Origin: Streptacidiphilus jeojiense | Lineage (GTDB): Bacteria > Actinomycetota > Actinomycetes > Streptomycetales > Streptomycetaceae | Assembly (NCBI RefSeq): GCF_000719095.1 | Contig: NZ_JOEH01000002.1 | Location: 124,001-188,000, forward strand | Direction of reading: 5' to 3' | Length of the DNA: 64,000 nt | Shown: piece after piece, positions 1 through 7,835 of the stretch | Layout: every line of letters begins with the position of its first letter | Position numbering within the stretch: position 1 is the stretch's first letter | Translations under genes and position numbers: made by a program | The notes under the pieces: generated by a model | Databases searched by the model: none | Seen by the model: the letters and a program-made list of their open reading frames with translations, nothing else | What the model was told of the DNA's origin: nothing

Positions 1-140
1 TGCTCAGCGCCAACCACGAGCAGCGCCTGATCGTCTTCACCGCGCGACCTGGCACCGAGACCGCCGAGCGGCTGGAACTGCTGCGCGTGGTGGGGCTGCA
101 GGACCTGTCCCGGCCGGAAAGCCGTGGCGCGGCCCGTTAG
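1..140 (+). CDS. C-terminal end of a probable MmyB-type (XRE) transcriptional regulator, partial
   Basis: Only the last 45 codons are present, in the frame ending at TAG 138-140. The visible tail (QRLIVFTARPGTETAERLEL, then LLRVVG) resembles the last strand and helix of the MmyB-like ligand-binding domain that follows an XRE helix-turn-helix in many actinobacterial regulators, where a stretch like LVIYTAEPGSPS precedes a leucine-rich helix. The DNA-binding part lies outside the window, so this rests on a short similarity only. The next gene begins 20 bp downstream on the same strand and could be co-transcribed. Confidence 0.5.
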   Translation, partial: LSANHEQRLIVFTARPGTETAERLELLRVVGLQDLSRPESRGAAR

Positions 141-160
141 CCGGCTGCGAGGATGCCGCG

Positions 161-979
161 GTGAACGATGACGACCTGGACGTGATGGCGTCGCGGCTGG
201 CCCAGGTGCCCGGGGTGGTCGGGGTGCTGCTGGGCGGCAGCCGGGCCCGCGGCGAGCACACCCCCGAATCCGACTGGGACCTCGGGGTGTACTACCGGGG
301 CGCGCCCGACCTCGGCGAACTGCGGGCGCTGGCCGAGCGCTGCACCGGCGAGCCGGTGGAGGTGGCCTGGCCCGGCAGCTGGGGCCCCTGGGTCAACGGC
401 GGGGCCTGGCTGCGGGTGGACGGCGTGGCCGTCGACTGGATCCTGCGGGACGTGGACCGGGTCGGCCGGGTGCTGGCGGACTGCGCGGCCGGGACGTACG
501 AGGTGGGCACCCAGCCGGGCCACCCGCTGGGGTTCTGGTCGCCCTGCTACGTCGGCGAGGTCGCGCTGGGGCGGGTACTGGCGGATCCGCGCAAGGAGTT
601 GACGGAGCTTCAGGCTGCTGCCGCCGAGTACCCGGAGCCGCTGCGGGCGGCACTGGTCGGGGCCTCCTGGGAGGCCGAGTTCCTGATGTCCAACGCGGCG
701 AAGGGTGCGCGGCGGGGCGACGGGCTGCTGGTGTCGCTGTCGCTGTCGAAGGCTGTCGGCATCCTGGTCCAGTCGCTGTACGCCTGGCACCGACGCTGGT
801 GCCTCAACGAGAAGGGGGCGCTCGCGGTCGCCGAGACGCTCGCGGGGGCCCCTGCGGGGTTCGGTGCGCGGGCGCGGGCGCTGATGGCTGCGCCGGGCAG
901 GTCTTCTGACGAACTGTCAGTGACCGTTACTGCGGCGTTGGAGCTGGTGGCGGACGTGCGGGCGGCGCTGGGTCAGTAG
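161..979 (+). CDS. nucleotidyltransferase domain protein
   Basis: A 272-residue protein starting at GTG 161; the nearby ATG at 153 runs into a stop after two codons. Residues 22-43 carry the polymerase-beta-like nucleotidyltransferase signature GGSRARG followed by SDWDLGVYY, in which the GS and the two Asp residues bind the nucleotide and metal. Length and C-terminal helices resemble the aminoglycoside/kanamycin-type and DUF4037-like nucleotidyltransferases. The family transfers a nucleotide to a small molecule or protein, but the acceptor cannot be told from sequence. Nothing in the neighbourhood indicates resistance or a toxin-antitoxin role. A long inverted repeat immediately follows the stop codon. 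Confidence 0.75.
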   Translation: MNDDDLDVMASRLAQVPGVVGVLLGGSRARGEHTPESDWDLGVYYRGAPDLGELRALAERCTGEPVEVAWPGSWGPWVNGGAWLRVDGVAVDWILRDVDRVGRVLADCAAGTYEVGTQPGHPLGFWSPCYVGEVALGRVLADPRKELTELQAAAAEYPEPLRAALVGASWEAEFLMSNAAKGARRGDGLLVSLSLSKAVGILVQSLYAWHRRWCLNEKGALAVAETLAGAPAGFGARARALMAAPGRSSDELSVTVTAALELVADVRAALGQ

Positions 980-1099
980 ATGGCTTGTCGCGCACGCTGT
1001 TAAGTAAGCACAGCCCCGCGCCCCTGAGGGGGCTGCAACTGACCCACCGTGGTTCAGTTGCACCCCCTAGGGGCGCGGGGAACTGCGCGACCAACCATC
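979..1099. repeat. intergenic inverted repeat, diverged copy of the hairpin at 27209-27307
   Basis: The outer arms (ATGGCTTGTCGCGCA at 979-993 against TGCGCGACCAACCAT at 1084-1098) and inner arms (about 1012-1041 against 1052-1083) pair across a short loop. The right arm contains GGGGCGCGGGGAACTGCGCGAC, the same core as the copy at 27209-27307. In this copy the left arm is interrupted by unrelated bases around 994-1011. It sits between the convergent ends of the nucleotidyltransferase and the DHA2 pump, where a bidirectional terminator would be expected. Similar GC-rich hairpins are, to my knowledge, dispersed in streptomycete genomes. Confidence 0.7.
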
Positions 1100-1112
1100 T
1101 ACAGGGCCGCGC

Positions 1113-2549
1113 TTACCGCCCGACCCTCTCCGACACCAGCGCGGGCTGTGCAACCTCCGAGACAGCAGTTGCCTGCCGAACCGCACTGCGAGCCGGAACC
1201 AGCAGCGCAGCGAACGACGCGGCGAGGCAGAGGACGGCGAGCAGCGCGAACCCCTCGGTGTAGCCGCTCTCCGCGGGCAGGCCGGAGGCCTGCAGATTGC
1301 CGGTGACCAGGCTGCTCATCACGGCCGCGCCCAGCGACCCGCCGATGGTGCGGATGTTGGCGTTCATCCCGGTGGCGGCACCGGTCTGCTCGGCCGGCAC
1401 GCTGTGCACGATCAGGTTCGCCATCGAGGCGAAGGCCAGGCCGATGCCCAGGCCGAACACCCCTGCGGCGAAGGCGATCTGCCACTGCTGACCGTGCCAG
1501 CCGGCGAGGATCGCGCACGCCGCCGCGCCCAGCGCGGCACCGGTCACCAGCAGCGCCTTGGCGCCGACGATCGGCTGCAGCCGCCCGCTGAGCACACCGG
1601 AGCAGAACATCGCCACCAGCATCGGCAGCATCAGCAGGCCGGCCCCGGTCACGCTGGAGCCGAAGCCGTAGCCGGCCGAGGAGGGGGTCTGGGCGAAGCC
1701 GGGCAGGAAGGACCAGACCGCGTACATGCCGGCGCCGAAGAGCAGTGCGGCGGTGTTGGTGGTCCACACCGCGCGCAGCCGCATCACCTTGAGGTCGATC
1801 AGCGGGCTGGCGGAGCGGCTCTCGGAGCGGATCCACAGCGCGAACAGCACCACGGCGGCGACCAGCAGCAGGTTCACCCGCATCGAGCCCCAGCCCCAGA
1901 CCGAGGCCTGGCTGATCGGCAGCAGCAGGGCGACCAACCAGGCCGAGAGCAGCCCGGCGCCGAGCCAGTTGACGCTGCCCTCACCGCGGTTGGGCGACTC
2001 GGGGACGTAGCGCAGTGCGGCCAGCGCCGCCAGTGCCACCACGCCGACCGGCAGCCAGAACAGCCAGCGGTAGTCCAGCGCGCCGACGATGGGTCCGGCC
2101 AGCACCATGCCGAAGCCGCCGCCGGCGGCGATCACCGCGGAGAGGTTGCTGATGCTGGGCGAGACCCGGACGGCCGGGAACTCGTCCCTGATGATGCCGA
2201 AGGAGAGCGGGAACAGTGCGCCGCCGATCCCCTGGATCACGCGGGCGACGATCAGCACGGTGATGTTCGGCGCCAGCGCGGCCAGCAGGCAGCCGAGCAC
2301 CAGCGCGGCCAGGACCGCGACCAGGGTGCGCTTCTTGCCCACCAGGTCGCCGACGCGTCCCAGGATCGGGGTGAAGACGGAGGCGGACAGCAGATAGGCC
2401 GTCATCACCCAGGTGACCGTGGACTGGGAGGTGTGCATGGCGTGCTGCACGGTGGGCAGCGCCGGGGCTATCAGTGACTGCAGCATCGAGAAGACGCCGG
2501 CCCCGGTCGCGAGGACCGCGAAGGTGAGCCGATTGGACGTCCGGTTCAT
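1113..2549 (-). CDS. DHA2-type MFS multidrug efflux transporter
   Basis: A 478-residue membrane protein beginning MNRTSNRLTFAVLATGAGVF, with the ATG complementary to 2547-2549. It shows the early WVMTAYLLSASVFTPILGRVGDLVGKK region typical of DHA2 (14-helix) proton antiporters, including the D/G-rich cytoplasmic loop after helix 2 and a helix-5 motif (GGGFGMVLAGPIVGAL). About fourteen hydrophobic segments are visible. The family exports cationic or amphipathic drugs. It is divergent from a TetR regulator at 2769, and a strong palindrome at 2688-2705 lies between them, so de-repression by an unknown ligand is likely. An in-frame upstream extension exists but lacks coding character; the start chosen matches family N-termini. 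Confidence 0.88.
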   Translation of the reverse strand: MNRTSNRLTFAVLATGAGVFSMLQSLIAPALPTVQHAMHTSQSTVTWVMTAYLLSASVFTPILGRVGDLVGKKRTLVAVLAALVLGCLLAALAPNITVLIVARVIQGIGGALFPLSFGIIRDEFPAVRVSPSISNLSAVIAAGGGFGMVLAGPIVGALDYRWLFWLPVGVVALAALAALRYVPESPNRGEGSVNWLGAGLLSAWLVALLLPISQASVWGWGSMRVNLLLVAAVVLFALWIRSESRSASPLIDLKVMRLRAVWTTNTAALLFGAGMYAVWSFLPGFAQTPSSAGYGFGSSVTGAGLLMLPMLVAMFCSGVLSGRLQPIVGAKALLVTGAALGAAACAILAGWHGQQWQIAFAAGVFGLGIGLAFASMANLIVHSVPAEQTGAATGMNANIRTIGGSLGAAVMSSLVTGNLQASGLPAESGYTEGFALLAVLCLAASFAALLVPARSAVRQATAVSEVAQPALVSERVGR

Positions 2550-2687
2550 GATGGTTTCTCTCTCGAGCGAACGGCGTTGAGGCATGGTGGAGAGCGGTCC
2601 CGGGTGTCGTGGAGGGACAGCGGGGACCGTTGGACGGAAAGGTTCTGGGAGGCCGCGTCGGTGCGGACCGATGACTCGACTGTTAAA

Positions 2688-2727
2688 GTGGAGGCATGCC
2701 TCCACCATAGTGGAGGGTAGCCTCCGG
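2688..2727. promoter_or_regulatory. TetR operator: perfect 18-bp palindrome plus a second degenerate copy
   Basis: GTGGAGGCATGCCTCCAC at 2688-2705 is a perfect palindrome. A second, imperfect dyad (GGAGG, four bases, CCTCC) follows at 2712-2725. The motif AGTGGAGG starts at 2687 and again at 2709, exactly 22 bp (two helical turns) apart. Both lie in the gap between the divergent efflux pump and TetR gene, which suggests cooperative binding of two dimers on one face of the helix. Assignment to the neighbouring TetR protein is inference from position. Confidence 0.7.
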
Positions 2728-2768
2728 TACAAGTCCGGTTCTTTGTTCGATCGACGAGGGAGAGCGTG

Positions 2769-3353
2769 ATGGCGGAGTCCACGGCGACAGCGGCGGCGGC
2801 GGAGATCGTCGTGGTGCAGCGTCCTCGCCGGGCGGACGCCGCGCGCAACTTCGACGCGCTGCTGGCCGCGGCGCGGGAGGCCTTCGCCGAGCACGGGGCC
2901 GACGCCTCGCTGGAGGACATCGCCCGGCGCGCGGGGGTGGGCATCGGCACCCTCTACCGCAACTTCCCCACCCGCAGGCACCTCTTCGAGAGCGTCTACG
3001 CCGAGGAGGTCAACGCCCTCGCCAAGGTGGCGGTGGACCTGGCGGCCGAACCGCCCTGGCCGGCGCTGACCACCTGGCTGCGCCGCTTCGTGGAGTACAC
3101 CGTCACCAAGAAGGCCATCCGCGACGCGCTCAACGGCGAGTCGGACATCTTCCTGGCCTGCCGGGAGTCCCTCTACGAGGCGGGCGGCCCGCTGCTGCTC
3201 CGGGCCCAGCAGGCGGGCGAGGTGCGCGAGGACATGAGCTTCGACGACCTGGTGCGGATGATCTCCGGCATCACCTCGATCGCCTTCCCGGAGGAGGGGC
3301 AGCGTGACCGGGTCCTCACCATCGCCCTGGACGGCGTCCGGGCGCGGCGGTGA
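2769..3353 (+). CDS. TetR family transcriptional repressor
   Basis: A 194-residue protein. Residues about 20-66 form the TetR helix-turn-helix (AREAFAEHGADASLEDIARR, then AGVGIGTLYRNFPTR), and the remainder is the variable helical ligand domain. ATG 2769 was chosen because GAGGGAGAG at 2756-2764 sits at normal Shine-Dalgarno distance; an in-frame GTG at 2766 is almost equivalent. It is divergent from the DHA2 exporter and separated from it by the 2688-2727 operator, so it most likely represses the pump and itself until a ligand binds. The ligand is unknown. Confidence 0.88.
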   Translation: MAESTATAAAAEIVVVQRPRRADAARNFDALLAAAREAFAEHGADASLEDIARRAGVGIGTLYRNFPTRRHLFESVYAEEVNALAKVAVDLAAEPPWPALTTWLRRFVEYTVTKKAIRDALNGESDIFLACRESLYEAGGPLLLRAQQAGEVREDMSFDDLVRMISGITSIAFPEEGQRDRVLTIALDGVRARR

Positions 3354-3360
3354 ACGCAGA

Positions 3361-3398
3361 CGGGTGGGGCGGCGACCGGTCGGTCGCCGCCCCACCCG
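3361..3398. terminator. bidirectional terminator hairpin
   Basis: A perfect 18-bp stem with a 2-base loop: the arm starting CGGGTGGGGCGGCGACCG at 3361-3378 pairs with 3381-3398. It lies between the convergent TetR and YceI genes. There is no T-tract, as usual in high-GC actinobacteria. Confidence 0.85.
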
Positions 3399-3411
3399 AA
3401 TGGTCGGAGCG

Positions 3412-3960
3412 TCAGGCCTGGTGCACGAAGGTCGCGTTCACCGTGACGCCGGTCAGGCCCTTGAGCATGCCGAGCTTGTTCCAGCCCAGGCCGTGCGCGT
3501 CGCGGTCGACGGTCAGCTCCGCGGTGAGGGTGACCGAGTCGGCGCCGACCGCCGACGGCCTGGCGGTGAACTCCAGCGGCTGGGTACGGCCGCGGACCGT
3601 CAGGCTGCCGCTGACCTGCACCGCGCCGTCGGCCTTGGCCTCGGCGCGGTCGGCGGTGAAGGACAGGGTGGGGTGCTGGTCGGTGGCGAAGAAGTCGTCG
3701 GAGCGCAGATGGGCGTCCCGCTTGGCGTGGGAGGTGTCGAGCGAAGCGGCGTCCACGGTCAGCGTCCCGCGCGCGGGGGAGCCGTCGGCGGGGATCTCGC
3801 CCTCGCCGGAGAACTCGCTGAAGCCGCCCTTGACGGTGACCAGGCCCCACATGGTCTTGTGCTGGATCCGGACCTCCGAACGGGTCCGGTCCAGCAGGTA
3901 GCGGCCGGTCGGCAGGTCGCTGAGCGCAGTGGTCGCGGCGGCGGGGGTGGGTGAGGACAT
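3412..3960 (-). CDS. YceI family protein (lipocalin-like isoprenoid binder)
   Basis: A 182-residue protein with the YceI fold signature: GRYLLDRTRSEVRIQHKTMW near the N-terminus, FSEFSGEGEI, a central LTVDAASLDTSHAKRDAHLR followed by SDDFF, and QHPTLSFTA. YceI proteins are eight-stranded beta-barrels that bind polyisoprenoid or amphiphilic molecules. No signal peptide is evident, so this is the cytoplasmic type common in actinobacteria. GGAAGG lies ten bases before the ATG. It is divergent from a MarR gene across an AT-rich dyad at 3985-4018, so MarR control is likely; family members are often induced by stress or organic acids. Confidence 0.85.
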   Translation of the reverse strand: MSSPTPAAATTALSDLPTGRYLLDRTRSEVRIQHKTMWGLVTVKGGFSEFSGEGEIPADGSPARGTLTVDAASLDTSHAKRDAHLRSDDFFATDQHPTLSFTADRAEAKADGAVQVSGSLTVRGRTQPLEFTARPSAVGADSVTLTAELTVDRDAHGLGWNKLGMLKGLTGVTVNATFVHQA

Positions 3961-3984
3961 GGCGGTGCGCCTTCCAGCTTAGGC

Positions 3985-4018
3985 AACTAGATAATAAGTA
4001 GCTAGTTAGACAATAACT
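3985..4018. promoter_or_regulatory. AT-rich overlapping dyads, candidate MarR operator
   Basis: AACTAG (3985-3990) pairs with CTAGTT (4002-4007), and AGTTA (4004-4008) pairs with TAACT (4014-4018), giving two overlapping inverted repeats. This short AT-rich patch stands out from the surrounding GC-rich sequence and must contain both divergent promoters. It lies between YceI and the MarR gene, which is the usual site of MarR autoregulation. Confidence 0.55.
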
Positions 4019-4060
4019 GGCTTTGATACCCTGGGCAAGCACGCACGGGGAGACGAAGGA

Positions 4061-4564
4061 GTGCACACGGTGGAGGAGTCCACGCGCGCGGAGGCCGCGC
4101 GCCGCTGCCCGGACGCCGAGGACCTGGCCCTGCTGGAACAGTGGAACGCCCTGCAGTCGGGCTTCCGCCGGCTCACCGAGCAGATGCTGGCGGACGTGGA
4201 CGACAAGGTCGGGATCGCGCCGTCGTCCTTCCAGGTGCTCTGGTTCCTGCTCACCTCGCCGTCGCAGTCGGCGCCGATGAACCGGCTCGCGGCCACGCTG
4301 GGCTTCACCACCGCCGGCACCACCAAGGTGGCGGACCGGCTCAGCGAGGCCGGACTGCTGGAGCGCCGACCCTCGCCGACCGACCGCAGGGTGGTCTTCG
4401 CCGCGCTCACCGAACAGGGTGTGGAGGTGGCCATGAAGGCGGCCCTCAGCCTGGCCGCCTCACTGCGCGAGCGGGTCGTCGCGCCGCTCGGCGAGGAGCA
4501 GTTCGCCGCCCTCGCCGAGAAGTTCGGCTCACTCGACCCCGAGGGCCGCTCCGGCTGCTGCTGA
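4061..4564 (+). CDS. MarR family transcriptional regulator
   Basis: A 167-residue protein with the MarR winged-helix core. SSFQVLWFLLTSPSQSAPMN and RLAATLGFTTAGTTKVADRL form the recognition region, and LLERRPSPTDRRVVFAALTE is the wing with the conserved DRR motif. The GTG at 4061 is given; a second in-frame GTG at 4070 has a better-spaced AAGGAG and may be the true start, shortening the protein by three residues. The divergent partner is YceI, and overlapping dyads in the gap suggest joint auto- and cross-regulation. The inducer is unknown. Confidence 0.85.
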   Translation: MHTVEESTRAEAARRCPDAEDLALLEQWNALQSGFRRLTEQMLADVDDKVGIAPSSFQVLWFLLTSPSQSAPMNRLAATLGFTTAGTTKVADRLSEAGLLERRPSPTDRRVVFAALTEQGVEVAMKAALSLAASLRERVVAPLGEEQFAALAEKFGSLDPEGRSGCC

Positions 4565-4595
4565 GCGCAGCCGGTGGTTCGGCAGCGCTCAGCAG
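4558..4595. terminator. bidirectional terminator hairpin
   Basis: CTGCTGAGCGC (4558-4568) pairs with GCGCTCAGCAG (4585-4595) around a loop that itself contains a GCCG/CGGC mini-stem. It overlaps the MarR stop codon and faces the convergent amidohydrolase end at 4609. Confidence 0.7.
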
Positions 4596-4608
4596 TACTC
4601 AGCCGCGC

Positions 4609-6270
4609 TCAGCCGCGCCGGACGATGGTGCCGTCGACCACGGAGAGGTCGACCACGGTCTCGAGGAAGGCGCTCGGGTCGGTGGCGGCGAACAGGTCCT
4701 GGGACAGCAGCACCAGGTCCGCGTACTTGCCGGGGGTGACCGAACCGAGCCGGTCCTCCAGGAAGTTGGCATGGGCGCTGCCCAGTGTGTAGGCGCGGAC
4801 GGCGGTGGCCAGGTCCAGCGTCTGCTCCGGCACCCAGGCGGGGCCACCGTCCAGACCACGCCGGGTGACGGCGGTGTAGAGGCCGACCAGCGGATCCATC
4901 TCGGCCACGTTCCAGTCGCTGGAGAAGGCGAGGGCGGCGCCGGCCTCGTGCAGGCTGCGCATCGGCCAGGCCTTGCTCCAGCGCTGCTCGCCGACGGCCT
5001 GCGCCCAGTCCTGGCCCGGGCCCGCGATGTCGGGGGAGCAGTGCCGGGGCTGCATGCAGGCGACTACGCCCAGTCGGCGGAAGCGGTCGACGTCCGCCGG
5101 GTCCAGGCACTCCACATGGACCACCTGGTGCCGCGAGTCCCGTGGTCCGTTGACCGCACGGGCGTGCTCGGCCGCGTCCAGGACGGTGCGGATGCCGCGG
5201 TCGCCGGTGGCGTGCACGAACAGCTGGAAGCCCAGCCGGTCCAGCCGGGCGAACACCTCGGCGAACTCCTCCGGCGGGTAGAAGGTCTCCCCGCGGTGGG
5301 AGTGGTGGCCGGCGTAGGGCTCCAGCAGAGCGGCGGTGTGCGGTTCCACCACGTCGTCGATGTAGAGCTTGAGCGGACCCACCCGGAGCCGGTCGCTGTC
5401 GTGCCGGCGGCCGGCCGCGGCGAAGGCGTCCAGGTCGGCCCGGGTGGTGCCGCGCGGGTGGAACAGCGCCGCGACCAGGCGGGACCGCAGCCGGCCCTCC
5501 CGTTCGGCCCGCTCGAACAGGGACAGGTCGTCCAGGGAGTTCTGCGGCTCGACCACGGTGGTGATGCCGTACCTGGCGGCCAGGTCCAGGCTGGCGCACA
5601 GCCGGGCGTACTGGCGGTCGGGGTGCGCCCAGGGGACTCCCGCCGCACGCAGGGCCCGGTGCCCGTCCCGGGACAGCCCGCGGACGGCGAAGTCGGTCAG
5701 GAAGCCGGTGGGCTCCCCGGTCGCCGGGTCCTTCCGCACGGTGCCGTACGGGGTCTGCCGCACCTGTGCGTCGATGCCGAGACGGCGCAGCGCCGCGGTG
5801 TTCAGCCAGGCCGTGTGGACGTCGTAGCTGAGCACGAAGGCCGGACGGTCGCCGGTGAACGGGTCCAGGTCGGCCGCGGTGGGCATCCGGCCGCCGGGGA
5901 CGGCGGAGTAGTCGAAGGCCTCCGCCTCCACCCAGTCGGCCTGCGGGTTGACGGACAGCCAGGCCCTGATCCTCCGCCCGATCTCGGCCAGGTCGGCGGC
6001 CCCGGCCAACTGCACGCAGGCCGCGTCGGAGCCGAGGCGGACGTGGTTGTGACTGTCGACGAACCCGGGCAGCAGCAGCCGGCCGCCGGCGTCGACCACC
6101 TCCGTCCCGGCTCCGCGCCATGCGCGGATCTGCTCGTCGGTGCCGACCGCGGCGATACGGCCGTCGCGCACGGCGACGGCCTCGGCGCGGGGCAGGGCCG
6201 GGTCGACGGTGTGGACGTGGGCGCTGTGGATGATCAGGTCTGCGGGCGGGTGGTTCGGCTGGTGGTTCAC
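4609..6270 (-). CDS. metal-dependent amidohydrolase, YtcJ-like (amidohydrolase 3 family)
   Basis: A 553-residue enzyme starting at GTG (complement of 6268-6270). It has the composite beta-sandwich/TIM-barrel layout of amidohydrolase_3: LIIHSAHVHTVDPALPRAEA, then the metal-binding HNH in PGFVDSHNHVRLG near residue 73, HATGDRGIRTVLDA and HVECLDPADVDRF later in the barrel, and the catalytic Asp in LAFSSDWNVAEMDPL. These enzymes hydrolyse amide or imide bonds of small molecules. The start codon overlaps the permease stop by four bases (GTGA), so it is translationally coupled to an APC transporter and probably acts on what that transporter imports. The substrate is not predictable. Confidence 0.82.
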   Translation of the reverse strand: MNHQPNHPPADLIIHSAHVHTVDPALPRAEAVAVRDGRIAAVGTDEQIRAWRGAGTEVVDAGGRLLLPGFVDSHNHVRLGSDAACVQLAGAADLAEIGRRIRAWLSVNPQADWVEAEAFDYSAVPGGRMPTAADLDPFTGDRPAFVLSYDVHTAWLNTAALRRLGIDAQVRQTPYGTVRKDPATGEPTGFLTDFAVRGLSRDGHRALRAAGVPWAHPDRQYARLCASLDLAARYGITTVVEPQNSLDDLSLFERAEREGRLRSRLVAALFHPRGTTRADLDAFAAAGRRHDSDRLRVGPLKLYIDDVVEPHTAALLEPYAGHHSHRGETFYPPEEFAEVFARLDRLGFQLFVHATGDRGIRTVLDAAEHARAVNGPRDSRHQVVHVECLDPADVDRFRRLGVVACMQPRHCSPDIAGPGQDWAQAVGEQRWSKAWPMRSLHEAGAALAFSSDWNVAEMDPLVGLYTAVTRRGLDGGPAWVPEQTLDLATAVRAYTLGSAHANFLEDRLGSVTPGKYADLVLLSQDLFAATDPSAFLETVVDLSVVDGTIVRRG

Positions 6271-7724
6271 AGGTGCTCCGGGCTTGCGGCGCTGACGCCG
6301 AGTGAGGTGGGGAGAGGCTGCTCGGAAGGGGCGGGCGCGGGGATCGCCGTCTCGTCCGCGGGCAGGCTCAGCTGCCAGTGGCTGGCGCTGCGGGGCCGCA
6401 GGTAGCCGAACCAGTAGGCGAGCCCGACGGCCAGTACGGCGGCGGTGATGATCAGGTCGTGGGCCGTCTGCTGGGTGAGGACGTAGCCGAGCGCGAGCGT
6501 GGTGACCACGGGTGCCACCGGCCACAGCGGCATCCGCCAGGCCGCGGTGGCCCGGTGCCGACGCCGCCGCGCGGCCAGTGCCGCGATGCCGAGCAGCAGG
6601 TAGATCACGGCCACCACGACGCCGGTGAAGCCGAGCAGCTGGTCGATGGGTACGGCCAGGGCCAGCAGCACGCCGGGCAGGCCGATGCCCAGGGTCGCCA
6701 CCCAGGGCGAGCCGAAGCGCGGGTGGATCCGCGCCAGCGCCCGGTTCACCGGGTCCGGCCAGGTGCGGTCGCGGGCGGAGGCGAACAGCACCCGGCCGTT
6801 CTGCAGCACCATCACGATGACCGCGTTGAGGATCGCGGCGGCGATGCAGAGGCTGACGAAGGTACCCACGCCGGTTCCGGCCCAGGAGTCCACGACGGCG
6901 ACGAGGTCGCCCGCCGCCAGCTGGTCCGGGCTGCTGACACCCAGGCAGATCGCGGTCACCGGGACGGTGATGACCACCACTCCGGCCAGCAGCGACCACA
7001 GCACGGCGCGGGCGACCGAGCGGCGCGGCTCGACGAGGTCCTCGGAGAGGTAGATGGCGGTGCCGAAGCCGTTGTAGGTGAACAGCGCCACGGCGAGTCC
7101 GGAGACCAGCAGACCGGCGGTGAGCGGCGAGGAGTGGCCGGCGCCGTCCGGGACCAGCGGGTGGATCAGGCTGGAGAGGGGCTGGTGGACATGGGTGAAG
7201 CCGAGAAAGCTGACGGTGGCCGCCGCGAGCACCTCGATGCCCAGGAAGATCCCGGTGATCAGCGCGTTGGACTTGATGTCCAGCACGCCGACGGCCACGG
7301 ACAGCAGCATCACCGCCGCTCCGGCGATCCGCGGGTCGACGGTGAGCAGGGAGCCGATGTAGTCGGCGGTGCCCAGCGCGATGATCGGCGGGATCACCAT
7401 CAGCGACACCAGCGAGATCACGAAGACCAGCCAGCCGATCGGGCGGCCGAGCACCTGCCCGACGATCGAGTACTCGCCCCCTGCGCTGGGGACCAGCGTG
7501 CCCAGCTCCGCGTAGAAGAGGCCGACCCCGAGCGACAGCACGGCGGCCACGACCAGGCTCAGCACGGTGCCGCTGCCCAGCGTCATCAGCAGCGGTGGTA
7601 CCACGATGAAGAGCGACGAGGCCGGAGTGATGCAGGACAGGGTGAGCATCACGGCGCCGAAGACCCCGAGGGATCTCGGGAGCGCGGCTGCGGGAGCTGG
7701 GGCGGGTGTGGTCATGACGCTCAT
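6267..7724 (-). CDS. APC superfamily amino acid/amine permease
   Basis: A 485-residue integral membrane protein with about twelve hydrophobic segments. The first helix carries the APC-type motif LTLSCITPASSLFIVVPPLL, and SAGGEYSIVGQVLGRPIGWL is the conserved segment of amino acid permeases. FNGFGTAIYLSEDL-like sequence (TYNGFGTAIYLSEDL here) marks the family's helix-6 region. It imports an amino acid, amine or related compound by proton or sodium symport or exchange. A second in-frame ATG three codons downstream is possible. It is followed by a coupled amidohydrolase and preceded by a Lrp-type regulator on the same strand. Confidence 0.82.
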   Translation of the reverse strand: MSVMTTPAPAPAAALPRSLGVFGAVMLTLSCITPASSLFIVVPPLLMTLGSGTVLSLVVAAVLSLGVGLFYAELGTLVPSAGGEYSIVGQVLGRPIGWLVFVISLVSLMVIPPIIALGTADYIGSLLTVDPRIAGAAVMLLSVAVGVLDIKSNALITGIFLGIEVLAAATVSFLGFTHVHQPLSSLIHPLVPDGAGHSSPLTAGLLVSGLAVALFTYNGFGTAIYLSEDLVEPRRSVARAVLWSLLAGVVVITVPVTAICLGVSSPDQLAAGDLVAVVDSWAGTGVGTFVSLCIAAAILNAVIVMVLQNGRVLFASARDRTWPDPVNRALARIHPRFGSPWVATLGIGLPGVLLALAVPIDQLLGFTGVVVAVIYLLLGIAALAARRRRHRATAAWRMPLWPVAPVVTTLALGYVLTQQTAHDLIITAAVLAVGLAYWFGYLRPRSASHWQLSLPADETAIPAPAPSEQPLPTSLGVSAASPEHL

Positions 7725-7749
7725 TGAAGGCTGCGCTAAAAGTAGGCGT

Positions 7750-7785
7750 CAAGAGTTCATCAAGAGCTAATTCCCGAGAATTCTC
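7750..7785. promoter_or_regulatory. AT-rich control region upstream of the APC permease
   Basis: The 111-bp gap between the Lrp gene and the permease holds a perfect palindrome GAGAATTCTC (7776-7785) and the direct repeat CAAGAG (7750-7755 and 7761-7766). AT-rich imperfect dyads are the usual targets of Lrp/AsnC proteins. A link to the adjacent Lrp gene is inference from position only. Confidence 0.35.
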
Positions 7786-7835
7786 ATAGCATTCGGCAAT
7801 TCATTCGCCCCATGGCTGGGTGACAAACAAAGCGC

